The notes beneath the pieces are model-generated. The model was not told the origin of the DNA. It did no database searches and saw only the letters and a list, made by a program, of their open reading frames with translations. From contig NZ_QEYD01000004.1 in NCBI RefSeq assembly GCF_003122215.1, positions 1 to 64,000 on the forward strand: DNA of 64,000 bases, written 5' to 3'. The stretch's first letter is position 1. Each line of letters begins with the position of its first letter. Made by a program: the position numbers and the translations under genes. The DNA comes from Pararhodobacter marinus (GTDB taxonomy: Bacteria > Pseudomonadota > Alphaproteobacteria > Rhodobacterales > Rhodobacteraceae). Shown in pieces: positions 23,724 to 31,571 of the stretch.

Positions 23724-24734
23724 ATGCCCCGCATCGCTTTGAACGGCCTCGGCCGGATCGGTAAACTCGTCCTGCGCGATCTCGTCGACAGCGGTATCGC
23801 GGGCGATATCGTCCTGCTCAACGACCCGGCCGGCGATGCCGAACAGCACGCGCTGCTCCTGGAATTCGACAGCGTGCATGGCCGCTGGCCCCGCGCCATC
23901 ACGGCCGGCGACGGCAGCCTCGGCATCGGTGGCACCCGGATGCGCCTGACCGCCCATCGCCGGATCGAGGACCTGCCGCTTGCCGAAATGGGCGTCGATC
24001 TGGTCATCGATTGCACCGGCGTGTTCAAGACCGGCGCCAAGCTGCAGCCCTATCTCGACGCGGGGGTGAAGAAAGTCGTGGTCTCGGCCCCCGTGAAGGA
24101 CGGCGGCGCGCTGAACCTCGTCTACGGGATCAACCACGATCTCTACGACCCCGCGCAGCACACCATCGTCACCGCGGCCTCCTGCACCACCAATTGCCTC
24201 GCCCCGGTGGTCAAGGTGATCCACGACGCCCTCGGCATCCGCCACGGCTCGATCACCACGATCCACGACGTGACCAATACCCAGACCATCGTCGACCGCC
24301 CGGCCAAGGACATGCGCCGCGCGCGCTCGGCGCTGACCAACCTGATCCCCACCTCCACCGGCTCGGCCACGGCGATCACGCTGATCTACCCTGAACTCGC
24401 GGGCAAGCTGAACGGCCACGCCGTCCGGGTGCCGCTGCTCAACGGCTCGCTCACCGATTGCGTCTTCGAAGTCGCGCGCGAAACCACCGCCGACGCGGTC
24501 AACGCCCTGTTCAAATCCGCCGCCGAGGGCCCGCTCAAGGGCATTCTCGGCTACGAAACGCGCCACCTCGTCTCGTCCGATTTCACCAACGATCCGCGCT
24601 CGTCGATCATCGACGCGCCCTCGACGATGGTGGTGAACGGCACGCAGGTGAAGATCTACGCCTGGTACGATAACGAATGGGGCTATGCCTGCCGGCTGGG
24701 CGACATCGCCCGCATGGTCGCCGCCGCGCTCTGA
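23724..24734 (+). CDS. gapdh (ars-type): ArsJ-associated glyceraldehyde-3-phosphate dehydrogenase
   Basis: The product is 336 aa, with NAD site LNGLGRIGK, catalytic Cys154 in AASCTTNC and His181 in [10 protein letters not shown]. In ars operons this GAPDH forms 1-arseno-3-phosphoglycerate from glyceraldehyde-3-phosphate and arsenate, the substrate exported by ArsJ. Ten bases separate it from the ArsR-ArsC fusion, with a ribosome-binding site (GAAGGAAACGCC) overlapping the gap. A housekeeping glycolytic role is possible but the arsJ neighbour argues for detoxification. Confidence 0.9.
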   Translation: MPRIALNGLGRIGKLVLRDLVDSGIAGDIVLLNDPAGDAEQHALLLEFDSVHGRWPRAITAGDGSLGIGGTRMRLTAHRRIEDLPLAEMGVDLVIDCTGVFKTGAKLQPYLDAGVKKVVVSAPVKDGGALNLVYGINHDLYDPAQHTIVTAASCTTNCLAPVVKVIHDALGIRHGSITTIHDVTNTQTIVDRPAKDMRRARSALTNLIPTSTGSATAITLIYPELAGKLNGHAVRVPLLNGSLTDCVFEVARETTADAVNALFKSAAEGPLKGILGYETRHLVSSDFTNDPRSSIIDAPSTMVVNGTQVKIYAWYDNEWGYACRLGDIARMVAAAL

Positions 24735-24741
24735 TCTTCAC

Positions 24742-24790
24742 TTTGTCTCAAATACTCTCGGGGGTCCGGGGGCAGACAGCCCCCGGTTCC
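24742..24790. repeat. Hairpin-bearing intergenic repeat, copy 1
   Basis: CTCAAATACTCTCGGGGG leads into CCGGGGGC-AGACA-GCCCCCGG, a perfect 8-bp stem. A related copy lies at 59168-59237 on the opposite orientation, with the same CTCGGGGG and GGGGGCAGACAGCCCCC words. Here it sits between the GAPDH and arsJ genes, where it could attenuate or segment the mRNA. Confidence 0.55.
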
Positions 24791-24814
24791 GCCCCCGCCG
24801 CCCGGAGCGCCGCC

Positions 24815-26035
24815 ATGCCTGTTGCCCGTCCCCTCCGCGCCTATGCCGCCGTCACCGCCGCCTACTGGGCCTTCATGCTGACCGACGGCGCGCTCAGGAT
24901 GCTGGTCCTGTTGCAGTTCAACGCGCTGGGTTTCTCGCCGGTGCAGCTGGCCTGGCTCTTCCTGCTCTACGAGATCGCGGGCATCGTCACCAATCTCTAC
25001 GCGGGGTTCCTCGCGGCCCGCTTCGGCCTCGCCGCGACGCTCTATGCCGGGCTCGGTCTGCAGATCGCCGCCCTGCTGGCGCTGACGCAGCTCGATCCGG
25101 GCTGGTCCGTCGCCGCCTCGGTGGTCTTCGTGATGGCGGTGCAGGGCGTGTCGGGCGTGGCCAAGGATCTGGCGAAGATGTCGTCGAAATCCGCCGTCAA
25201 GCTCCTGGCGCCCGAAGCCGGGCTGTTCCGCTGGGTGGCCGCGTTGACGGGATCGAAGAACGCGGTCAAGGGCGCGGGCTTCTTCCTTGGCGCGGCGCTG
25301 CTGGCGCTGGCGGGCTTTGCCGTCTCGCTCTGGGTCATGGCGGTCGTCCTCGGGCTGATCCTTCTGGCGGTGGCGCTGTTCCTGCCGCCGGGCCTGCCCG
25401 CCAGGGACAAGAGCGCGCGATTCGCCGGCTGGCGGTCGTCCGATCCGCGCGTGAACCGGTTGTCACTGGCGCGGATGTTCCTGTTCGGCGCCCGCGACGT
25501 GTGGTTCGTGGTCGGCATCCCGGTCTATTTCCACGCGGTCCTGTCGGATGGCACCGACGAGGGGCGGCGCACGGCGTTCTTCATCGTCGGCGGTTTCATG
25601 GCGATCTGGATCATCGGCTACGGCGCCGTGCAGGCGCTGGCGCCGCGTCTCCTGCGCGGGGGGGACAGCACGACCAAGGCGATCCGCTGGGCCGGTTTCC
25701 TGGTGCCGATCCCGCTGGCCCTGGCGCTGGCCGCGTGGCTTTCGGGCGGGCCGCAGGACTGGCTGACCGTGACGCTGATCGCCGGGCTGTTGCTGTTCGG
25801 CTTCGCCTTCGCGGTCAATTCCTCGGTCCATTCCTACCTGATCCTCGCTTTCGGACAGGCCGACCGGATCACCCGCGACGTGGGCTTCTATTACATGTCG
25901 AACGCGGCGGGTCGCCTGTTGGGCACGCTTCTGTCCGGCGTCAGCTATCAGCTGGGCGGCGTCGCGCTGTGTCTGGCCGTGGCCGGGGCGATGGCGGCTC
26001 TGGCGTGGCTGGCGACATTGCGGCTGCGGGCCTAG
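24815..26035 (+). CDS. arsJ: ArsJ-type MFS exporter of organoarsenical (1-arseno-3-phosphoglycerate)
   Basis: The product is 406 aa with about 12 membrane segments. The N-terminal YWAFMLTDGALRMLVLLQFN and the KDLAKMSSKSAVKLL loop are typical of ArsJ. It follows the GAPDH gene and an arsenate reductase/regulator fusion, a canonical ArsJ context. Start ATG 24815 has GGAG eight bases upstream; longer in-frame readings run back into the GAPDH end. Its last 95 bases overlap the convergent TIGR03915-like gene. Confidence 0.88.
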   Translation: MPVARPLRAYAAVTAAYWAFMLTDGALRMLVLLQFNALGFSPVQLAWLFLLYEIAGIVTNLYAGFLAARFGLAATLYAGLGLQIAALLALTQLDPGWSVAASVVFVMAVQGVSGVAKDLAKMSSKSAVKLLAPEAGLFRWVAALTGSKNAVKGAGFFLGAALLALAGFAVSLWVMAVVLGLILLAVALFLPPGLPARDKSARFAGWRSSDPRVNRLSLARMFLFGARDVWFVVGIPVYFHAVLSDGTDEGRRTAFFIVGGFMAIWIIGYGAVQALAPRLLRGGDSTTKAIRWAGFLVPIPLALALAAWLSGGPQDWLTVTLIAGLLLFGFAFAVNSSVHSYLILAFGQADRITRDVGFYYMSNAAGRLLGTLLSGVSYQLGGVALCLAVAGAMAALAWLATLRLRA

Positions 26036-26801
26036 AACGCTCGATCATTTCCAGCTCGCGCCCGCGCGCCCCCGCGATCAGCTCGGGGATCAGCGCGGTT
26101 TCGGGCATGTTCTTCCAGTATTTCTTGGGCATTTCCGACAGCATCGCCTTGGTCATCAGCCGCGCCGGGTTGAAGATCGAGCGGTAATAGGTCTGCCACA
26201 CGGCCTCGACCGGGTCGTCCGAGGGGGCATCGCCCTTTGAAGCGGCTGGCCCTTCGGACAGCGATTCGCCATCCCAGTGCAGGCAGCCCAGCGGCGTCAG
26301 GATCGACCAGCGCATGGTGGCGAAGCGACCGGTGAAGAAACCGGCATTGGCGCGCAGGATGTGGTGCTCGGGTTCGAACCACGCGACATAGCGCGGGCCG
26401 TCATCGTCCTGCATCTGCCGGAACCGCACGAAGGCGCGCATCTTGTGGATGTCGCGGCGCACTTGGCGTTCCAGCATGGTCACCCGGCGCAGAGCCGGAT
26501 CGGCGCGATCGCCCATCAGTCCGGGCTGGCGCAGGACGCGCAGGAGAAGGGCGTAGAGCATCGCCCAGCGTTGCGGCTCGTTGTGCAAGAGCGCGCGATT
26601 GGCGAGCGCCATGAAGGATTTCGGCACGCTCAGCGCACCGCCCGCAGGGAATGATGGCGTCGCCTCGCCGAACAGGTCGGCGGAAGCGTCGCCCACCTGC
26701 CACAGCACCTGATCCGCAGGCACCCCGGCACAGGCCAGCCCGCGCGCGGCCTCGCGCCAGCCGTCGAGATCGTCCTCGCGCGCCAGGCGGACGACATGCA
26801 T
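25941..26801 (-). CDS. TIGR03915-like DNA metabolism protein (DUF4130), partner of the radical-SAM protein
   Basis: The product is 286 aa. The MHVVRLAREDDLDGWREAAR start, QVRRDIHKMRAFVRFRQMQD middle and AVWQTYYRSIFNPARLMTKA match the 'probable DNA metabolism protein' family found beside radical-SAM protein TIGR03916. In other genomes this domain is fused to UdgX uracil-DNA glycosylase; no UdgX domain follows here. The tail after residue 255 is Pro/Arg-rich and low complexity. ATG 26801 overlaps the radical-SAM stop by one base. The 3' end overlaps arsJ by 95 bases, so the tail may be dispensable. Confidence 0.85.
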   Translation of the reverse strand: MHVVRLAREDDLDGWREAARGLACAGVPADQVLWQVGDASADLFGEATPSFPAGGALSVPKSFMALANRALLHNEPQRWAMLYALLLRVLRQPGLMGDRADPALRRVTMLERQVRRDIHKMRAFVRFRQMQDDDGPRYVAWFEPEHHILRANAGFFTGRFATMRWSILTPLGCLHWDGESLSEGPAASKGDAPSDDPVEAVWQTYYRSIFNPARLMTKAMLSEMPKKYWKNMPETALIPELIAGARGRELEMIERSRPAAAMSPATPEPPSPRPRPDTARRRPADS

Positions 26802-28039
26802 CAGAACAGCTCCAGTTGCACGGATTTGGGTTTGACCAGTGCCGACAGATCCTCGCGGTCGGCCAGCGCAACGGGGCGCCAGTCGGCCGCGATCAGGAAC
26901 GGCCTGAGCTTGATGATCGACGTGGTCATGCGCCCCACATCCGCCAGCGTCAGGCTGCGGTGACGGCGTGCGGCAAGGATGTTCTTCACCGCCCGCGTGC
27001 CCAGCCCCGGCACCCGCAGCAGCATCTCGCGCGGGGCGCGGTTCACATCGACCGGAAAGGCATCGCGGAATTTCAGCGCCCAGGCGAGTTTCGGATCGAT
27101 ATCGAGGGGCAACATCCCGTTATCGTTGGCTGCCGCCTGCACCTCGGCCGGGGCAAAGCCATAGAACCGCATCAGCCAGTCGGACTGATAGAGCCGGTGC
27201 TCGCGCATGAGCGGCGGGCGCTTCAGCGGCAGCACGGCCGAGGCATCGGGGATCGGGCTGAAGGCCGAGTAATAGACCCGCTTGAGCGCAAAGCGCTGGT
27301 ACAGCCCCGAGGCCCGCCCGACGATATCGCGGTCAGTGGCGGCGTCCGCACCGACGATCATCTGCGTCGATTGCCCCGAGGGCGCGAAGCGCGGCGCATG
27401 GCGGTAGCGTTTGCGCGCGTCCTTGCCGTCCAGGATGGCGGTTTTCATCCCGTCCATCGCGCCTTCGATCCGGGGTTCGGATTTCTCGGGCGCCAGCCGT
27501 GTCAGCCCCTCGCGCGTGGGCAGTTCGATATTGATCGACACGCGGTCGGCATGGACACCCGCCGCATGGATCAGCGCGGGATCGGCGTCGGGGATGGTCT
27601 TCAGGTGGATATAGCCCCGGAAATGGTGATCCTGCCGCAGGCTGCGCGCGACCTCGACGATCTGTTCCATCGTGTAATCGGGCGACTGGATGATCCCCGA
27701 GGACAGGAACAGCCCCTCGATATAGTTGCGGCGATAGAAATCCAGCGTCAGCTCGACGACTTCTTTCGCCGTGAACCGCGCCCGCCGCGTGTTCGAGGAT
27801 TTGCGGTTGATGCAGTAATGACAGTCGAAGATGCAGGCATTGGTCAGCAGGATCTTCAGCAGCGAAATGCAGCGTCCGTCGGGCGTATAGGCGTGGCAGA
27901 TGCCGCTGCCCGTGGTCGAGCCGATCCCCTTGCCCCCTTTCGAATCGCGCTTCTGCGCCCCGGACGAGGCGCAGGAAGCATCGTATTTCGCGGCATCGGC
28001 CAGGATGCCGAGCTTTCCGGCCAGATCGAGTCGGGACAT
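26801..28039 (-). CDS. Putative DNA modification/repair radical SAM protein (TIGR03916-like)
   Basis: The product is 412 aa. C69-x3-C73-x2-C76 (NACIFDCHYC) binds the radical-SAM [4Fe-4S] cluster. A helix-hairpin-helix segment near the end (RVPGLGTRAVKNILAARRHR) indicates DNA binding, and LELF ends the chain. I chose ATG 28039 (MSRLDLAG), because the upstream ATG at 28078 lies inside the LexA box and would be within the promoter. Together with the coupled TIGR03915-like gene it probably forms an SOS-inducible DNA repair module with unknown chemistry. Confidence 0.88.
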   Translation of the reverse strand: MSRLDLAGKLGILADAAKYDASCASSGAQKRDSKGGKGIGSTTGSGICHAYTPDGRCISLLKILLTNACIFDCHYCINRKSSNTRRARFTAKEVVELTLDFYRRNYIEGLFLSSGIIQSPDYTMEQIVEVARSLRQDHHFRGYIHLKTIPDADPALIHAAGVHADRVSINIELPTREGLTRLAPEKSEPRIEGAMDGMKTAILDGKDARKRYRHAPRFAPSGQSTQMIVGADAATDRDIVGRASGLYQRFALKRVYYSAFSPIPDASAVLPLKRPPLMREHRLYQSDWLMRFYGFAPAEVQAAANDNGMLPLDIDPKLAWALKFRDAFPVDVNRAPREMLLRVPGLGTRAVKNILAARRHRSLTLADVGRMTTSIIKLRPFLIAADWRPVALADREDLSALVKPKSVQLELF

Positions 28040-28067
28040 GAGGCTGCTCAACGGGTTGTTTTGATGT

Positions 28068-28082
28068 GAACATACCATGAAC
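28068..28082 (-). promoter_or_regulatory. LexA (SOS) box of alphaproteobacterial type
   Basis: On the minus strand this reads GTTC-ATGGTAT-GTTC, a perfect GTTC-N7-GTTC direct repeat, the known LexA operator of alphaproteobacteria. It is 29 bases upstream of the chosen radical-SAM start. Confidence 0.75.
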
Positions 28083-28174
28083 AGAGGGGCGAGTCATGGC
28101 AACATTCGCGTGAGCGCGGCGCTTGACCTGAGGTCGCGTCCACCGCAGCCTGCCACGGCAGAGGGAGAGCCGGC

Positions 28175-28936
28175 ATGACGAGACAGGACGACTCGCGGCT
28201 ATACGCGGAACGGGGCGGTACGGGCAAGCGGCTGGTGGTCCTGTTGCATGGTCTGGGCGCGACCGGCGCGGTCTGGCATCGCGTCACGCCGCTGATCGAG
28301 GCGCATGGCTGCCGCTGGATCGCGCCGGATCTGCGCGGGCACGGGGCCTCGCATCCGGGGGGCGCTTTCGGCATCGGCAATCACGCGGCCGATATCGCGG
28401 ACCTGCTGGCGGACGAGGATCCGGCGACAACGCTGATTCTGGGCCATTCCTTCGGGGGCGCCGTGGGGGCGCTGATGGCGGGCGGGCTGTTCGGGCCGCT
28501 GCCCGCGCGGCTGGTCACGCTGGGAACCAAGCTGGACTGGACGCCGGAAGAGATCGCCAATGCCCATGCGCTGGCCCGAAAGCCCGCGCGGATCTTCGAA
28601 ACCCAGGCCGAAGCCCGCGAGCGCTTCGCGAAGGTCTCGGGGCTCTGGGGGCTGGTGTCGCCCGATGCGCCGGAAATGGCGCGCGGCGTGGTCGCCGAGG
28701 GGGCGGGTTACCGGCTGGCCATGGATTCGCGCGTCTTTGTCGTGGCGGGGGCCGCCATCGACGCAATCTTCGCCGCGGTGCAGGCGCCGATGCGGGTGGC
28801 GGCGGGGGCCGAAGATCCGATGGTCAGCCTGGCCGCCATGCAGCGCCACGACGCCGGTGCCGTCCAGCTGCCGGGACAACCGCACAATGCCCATGTCACC
28901 GCGCCCGACGCGGTGGTGTCGCTGCTTTTCGACTGA
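28175..28936 (+). CDS. Alpha/beta-fold hydrolase
   Basis: The product is 253 aa. It has VVLLHGLGATG (oxyanion region), APDLRGHGAS, nucleophile elbow GHSFGGAVG, a probable acid near GAEDPMVS and catalytic His in PGQPHNAHVTAP. This is a standard small hydrolase or haloperoxidase-like enzyme of unknown substrate. It is divergent from the SOS-controlled radical-SAM gene, and its start lies 92 bases from the LexA box, so SOS influence on it cannot be excluded. ATG 28175 follows AGAGGGAGAGCCGGC. Confidence 0.82.
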   Translation: MTRQDDSRLYAERGGTGKRLVVLLHGLGATGAVWHRVTPLIEAHGCRWIAPDLRGHGASHPGGAFGIGNHAADIADLLADEDPATTLILGHSFGGAVGALMAGGLFGPLPARLVTLGTKLDWTPEEIANAHALARKPARIFETQAEARERFAKVSGLWGLVSPDAPEMARGVVAEGAGYRLAMDSRVFVVAGAAIDAIFAAVQAPMRVAAGAEDPMVSLAAMQRHDAGAVQLPGQPHNAHVTAPDAVVSLLFD

Positions 28937-28964
28937 CCGGGCGGCGCTTCAGGCCAGGGGCGCT

Positions 28965-29579
28965 TCAGGCCCGGGCGGCGGCGATCGCGGCTTCCAGCGC
29001 CGGGCGCTCCATCGCGCCGCCGAACTGCTCGGCGCCGATCACGAAAGACGGCGTGCCGATGAAGCCGAACGCCTCGGCCTGGGCGGCATTGCGCGCCAGC
29101 AACGGGTCCCAGCGCGCGCGATCCGCATCATACGCGGCCATCGCATCGTCCGCCGGAACGATGCCCGAGACGATATCGGCGATCACGTCGAAGCCCAGCT
29201 CGCCCCGCGTGTCCATCAGCGCATGGTTGACCTCGGCATAATGCCCCAGCGACGCGGCCCCAAGGGCCAGCTGCGCGGCATAGACCGAGGCCACGCCGAA
29301 GACAGGCCAGTCCTTCAGTACCAGCCGGATATTGCCGTCCTGCTGAACCAGATCAGTGATGACGGGATGCATCGCTTTGCAGAACCCGCATTGGTAATCG
29401 AAATACTCGACCAGCGTGACGTCGCCATCGGGATTGCCCAGCACCGGCGCGTCGGGATCGAAGCGGATCAGGTCCGCCGTTTCCTGCGCGAACAGCGCGC
29501 GCGGCGTGGCCATGCCAAGCACGCCCAGAGCCGAAGCCTGCGCAAGAAAGGCGCGGCGATGCGGATTGCGAAGGGGCAT
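28965..29579 (-). CDS. DsbA-family periplasmic thiol:disulfide oxidoreductase
   Basis: The product is 204 aa. The N-terminus RRAFLAQASALGVLGMATPR with cleavage after AQ is a Tat-like or Sec signal. The thioredoxin-fold active site is C64-G-F-C67 (FDYQCGFCKAMHP), and GTPSFVIG provides the cis-proline. Such CxxC proteins introduce or isomerise disulfides, or protect thiols, in the periplasm. I chose ATG 29579; a longer in-frame ORF to 29657 lacks an obvious start signal. It converges on the hydrolase gene and is followed upstream by tRNA-Thr. Confidence 0.9.
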   Translation of the reverse strand: MPLRNPHRRAFLAQASALGVLGMATPRALFAQETADLIRFDPDAPVLGNPDGDVTLVEYFDYQCGFCKAMHPVITDLVQQDGNIRLVLKDWPVFGVASVYAAQLALGAASLGHYAEVNHALMDTRGELGFDVIADIVSGIVPADDAMAAYDADRARWDPLLARNAAQAEAFGFIGTPSFVIGAEQFGGAMERPALEAAIAAARA

Positions 29580-29699
29580 GAGCGTCTCCTGTCCGGTCCT
29601 GCCCTGAATAATCGCCTGCAACAGCGCAGGATCAAGGGCGCTGCGAGGTCGCGGCACCCGGTTCGGCGAAGATCAGCGTGGAAAGTGGAGAGAGAAGAA

Positions 29700-29775
29700 T
29701 GGTGCCGCTGAAGGGACTCGAACCCCCGACCCCATCATTACGAATGACGTGCTCTACCAGCTGAGCTACAGCGGC
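29700..29775 (-). tRNA. tRNA-Thr (anticodon CGU)
   Basis: The minus strand gives a full cloverleaf: acceptor GCCGCTG paired with CAGCGGC, D-arm GCTCAGCTGGTAGAGC, anticodon stem-loop CGTCA-TTCGTAA-TGATG with anticodon CGT, T-loop TTCGAGT and encoded CCA. The first two T-stem pairs are G-T wobble. It reads ACG threonine codons. Confidence 0.95.
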
Positions 29776-29903
29776 ACTCTTCTCGGTCCGGCCCGGAACG
29801 GGCCGTCGCGGGCATCGTCTAAACGATTGCCGGGCGGTGTCAATCGGAAGCCTGAGGCTTCCCGGCCCGGCGCCGCGAACGGGCTGCTCTTAGCACCGGG
29901 CCC

Positions 29904-29926
29904 GGGGCGTATCCAGCCCCTTTTTT
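29904..29926 (+). terminator. Rho-independent-type hairpin on the plus strand facing hemY
   Basis: GGGGC (29904-29908) and GCCCC (29916-29920) form a short stem followed by six T. It points rightward although no rightward gene ends nearby, so it may stop antisense transcription running into hemY, or be chance. Confidence 0.4.
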
Positions 29927-29951
29927 CGGCCCGGCGCGTTCCCATGCGGGC

Positions 29952-31565
29952 TTACAGACCCATCCGCCGGGTCTGTGCCAGATCGATGACCTTCGGATCT
30001 TCGCTGTCCGCGCCGGGATCGGCGGATTGCGTGTTCCCGGCCTTGGGATCCTGCGGCTTTTCCCCGGCGATGTCCGCGTCCTCGGTCGTCGCGTCGGGGG
30101 CCTCGGTCGCGGGTTCCTCCATCTCGGGCGCGGGCGCCTCGGGCTCGGGATCGATGGTTTCCGCTTCGGCGGCTTCGGCCTCGGCCGGGGGCAGGGCGCC
30201 GACGATCAGCGGCAGCATCTCGGTCCCGGTTGCGCTGGGCCCCGACGTGTCGGCGGTTTCCTTCCACGACAGCGTGTCGAAGGCGCCGCAATGGCCGCAG
30301 ATCGCCTGCCACGACGCATGTTCATGCGCGCAGTTGTCGCAGACCCATTGCGGGCCCTTCGGTGCGATCAGCGCGCGGGCCAGCCAGCCGCGCACCACCG
30401 CATCGGGCGAGCCCTCTCCGCGTTCGATGGCGGCCATGATGGTCATCACGCGCTGCGTCGGATGCGTTTCGTGCAGGGTGCCGATGGCGCGGCGGGCGCC
30501 GGGGAAATCCTCGGCCGCGATGAGAAGCTCGGCGCGGGTCATCTGCGCTTCGGGCCCCGGAACCGTCGACAGCAGCCACTCGAACCGGGTGGCGCGCTGG
30601 GCGGCGGTCTCATCGGGCGCAATGGCGGCATAGGCCTGCGCCAGTTCGGGATGCGGCTGCGCCTTCCACGCGCGGCGGATCACCTTCGACGCCGGGTTGG
30701 GCTTGCCGCGATTGGCCAGCGCGCGGGCGGCGGCGGCGGCGGCGGGGATAAGTTCGGGCGATTCCTTGTTCGCCTCGATCGCCAGGTCCTGTGCCACCTG
30801 CGTGTTGCCCTTGGCCTCTTCTGCGGCGGCCTGCTGCAGGGTCAGCACCGCGTCGCGGCGTTTGAAGACCGGCTTGGGCAGCCGTCCCGTGCGCGAGGTT
30901 TCCAGCAGCGTCTTGCGCGCGCCGGGCCAGTCGCCCGCCTGATTTTGCAGCGCCAGCAGGCGATCCTGCGTCGGCGCGTGACCGGGACGGAGGCTGAGCG
31001 CGGTCTCGGCAAGCTTGCGCGCCTTGGTGTCGTTGCCGGCCTCGATCTGCTGCGCCATCAACCCCTGCACCCCGACAAAGCGCGCGCGGTCATCGTCCAG
31101 AAGGCGCTTGTAATACTGCTCGGCCATCTGGGTGTTGCCCTTGGCCTGAGCCGCCTGTGCGATCAACAGGTTGGTGAGCGTCTGCTCTTCCATCAGGCTT
31201 TCGGCGCGGCGGCCCTTGTTCAGCGCCCGGTCGCCATCCCCCGACGCCAGCGCGAGGAACCCGTCGGTCAGCGCGTTCAGGCCCCGCTTGCGGCGGTTGC
31301 GTTCGAAATAGCGGCTGATCGCGGTATCGTCGCCATTGATGAAACGCAGCGTGGCGATCAGCAGGCCCACCAGCTTCATCAGCACCCAGAGCAGCGCCAC
31401 CAGCAGGATCGCCGCGATGGCCATCTGCACCGGGCCCAGCGTGAACTCGGTATTGGCGATGGCGATGCGCAGCCCGGCTTCCTGGTTGGTGAGCGCCTCG
31501 ACGCCCAGAACCAGCCCCGCAACGATGGCGAGGAACAGAACGATCTTCAACACGGTCCAGAACAT
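29952..31565 (-). CDS. hemY: HemY-like inner-membrane TPR protein
   Basis: The product is 537 aa. Two N-terminal membrane segments (about 5-25 and 43-70) precede a HemY_N region and TPR repeats. It is unusual in having a C-terminal CX2C...CX2C zinc ribbon (CDNC...CGHC) followed by a roughly 115-residue acidic, Ala/Glu-rich tail. This HemY is not the oxygen-dependent protoporphyrinogen oxidase of Gram-positives. It sits next to the Mic60-like gene and hemD, an alphaproteobacterial arrangement. Six bases separate it from the upstream gene. Confidence 0.88.
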   Translation of the reverse strand: MFWTVLKIVLFLAIVAGLVLGVEALTNQEAGLRIAIANTEFTLGPVQMAIAAILLVALLWVLMKLVGLLIATLRFINGDDTAISRYFERNRRKRGLNALTDGFLALASGDGDRALNKGRRAESLMEEQTLTNLLIAQAAQAKGNTQMAEQYYKRLLDDDRARFVGVQGLMAQQIEAGNDTKARKLAETALSLRPGHAPTQDRLLALQNQAGDWPGARKTLLETSRTGRLPKPVFKRRDAVLTLQQAAAEEAKGNTQVAQDLAIEANKESPELIPAAAAAARALANRGKPNPASKVIRRAWKAQPHPELAQAYAAIAPDETAAQRATRFEWLLSTVPGPEAQMTRAELLIAAEDFPGARRAIGTLHETHPTQRVMTIMAAIERGEGSPDAVVRGWLARALIAPKGPQWVCDNCAHEHASWQAICGHCGAFDTLSWKETADTSGPSATGTEMLPLIVGALPPAEAEAAEAETIDPEPEAPAPEMEEPATEAPDATTEDADIAGEKPQDPKAGNTQSADPGADSEDPKVIDLAQTRRMGL

Positions 31566-31571
31566 CGTCGG

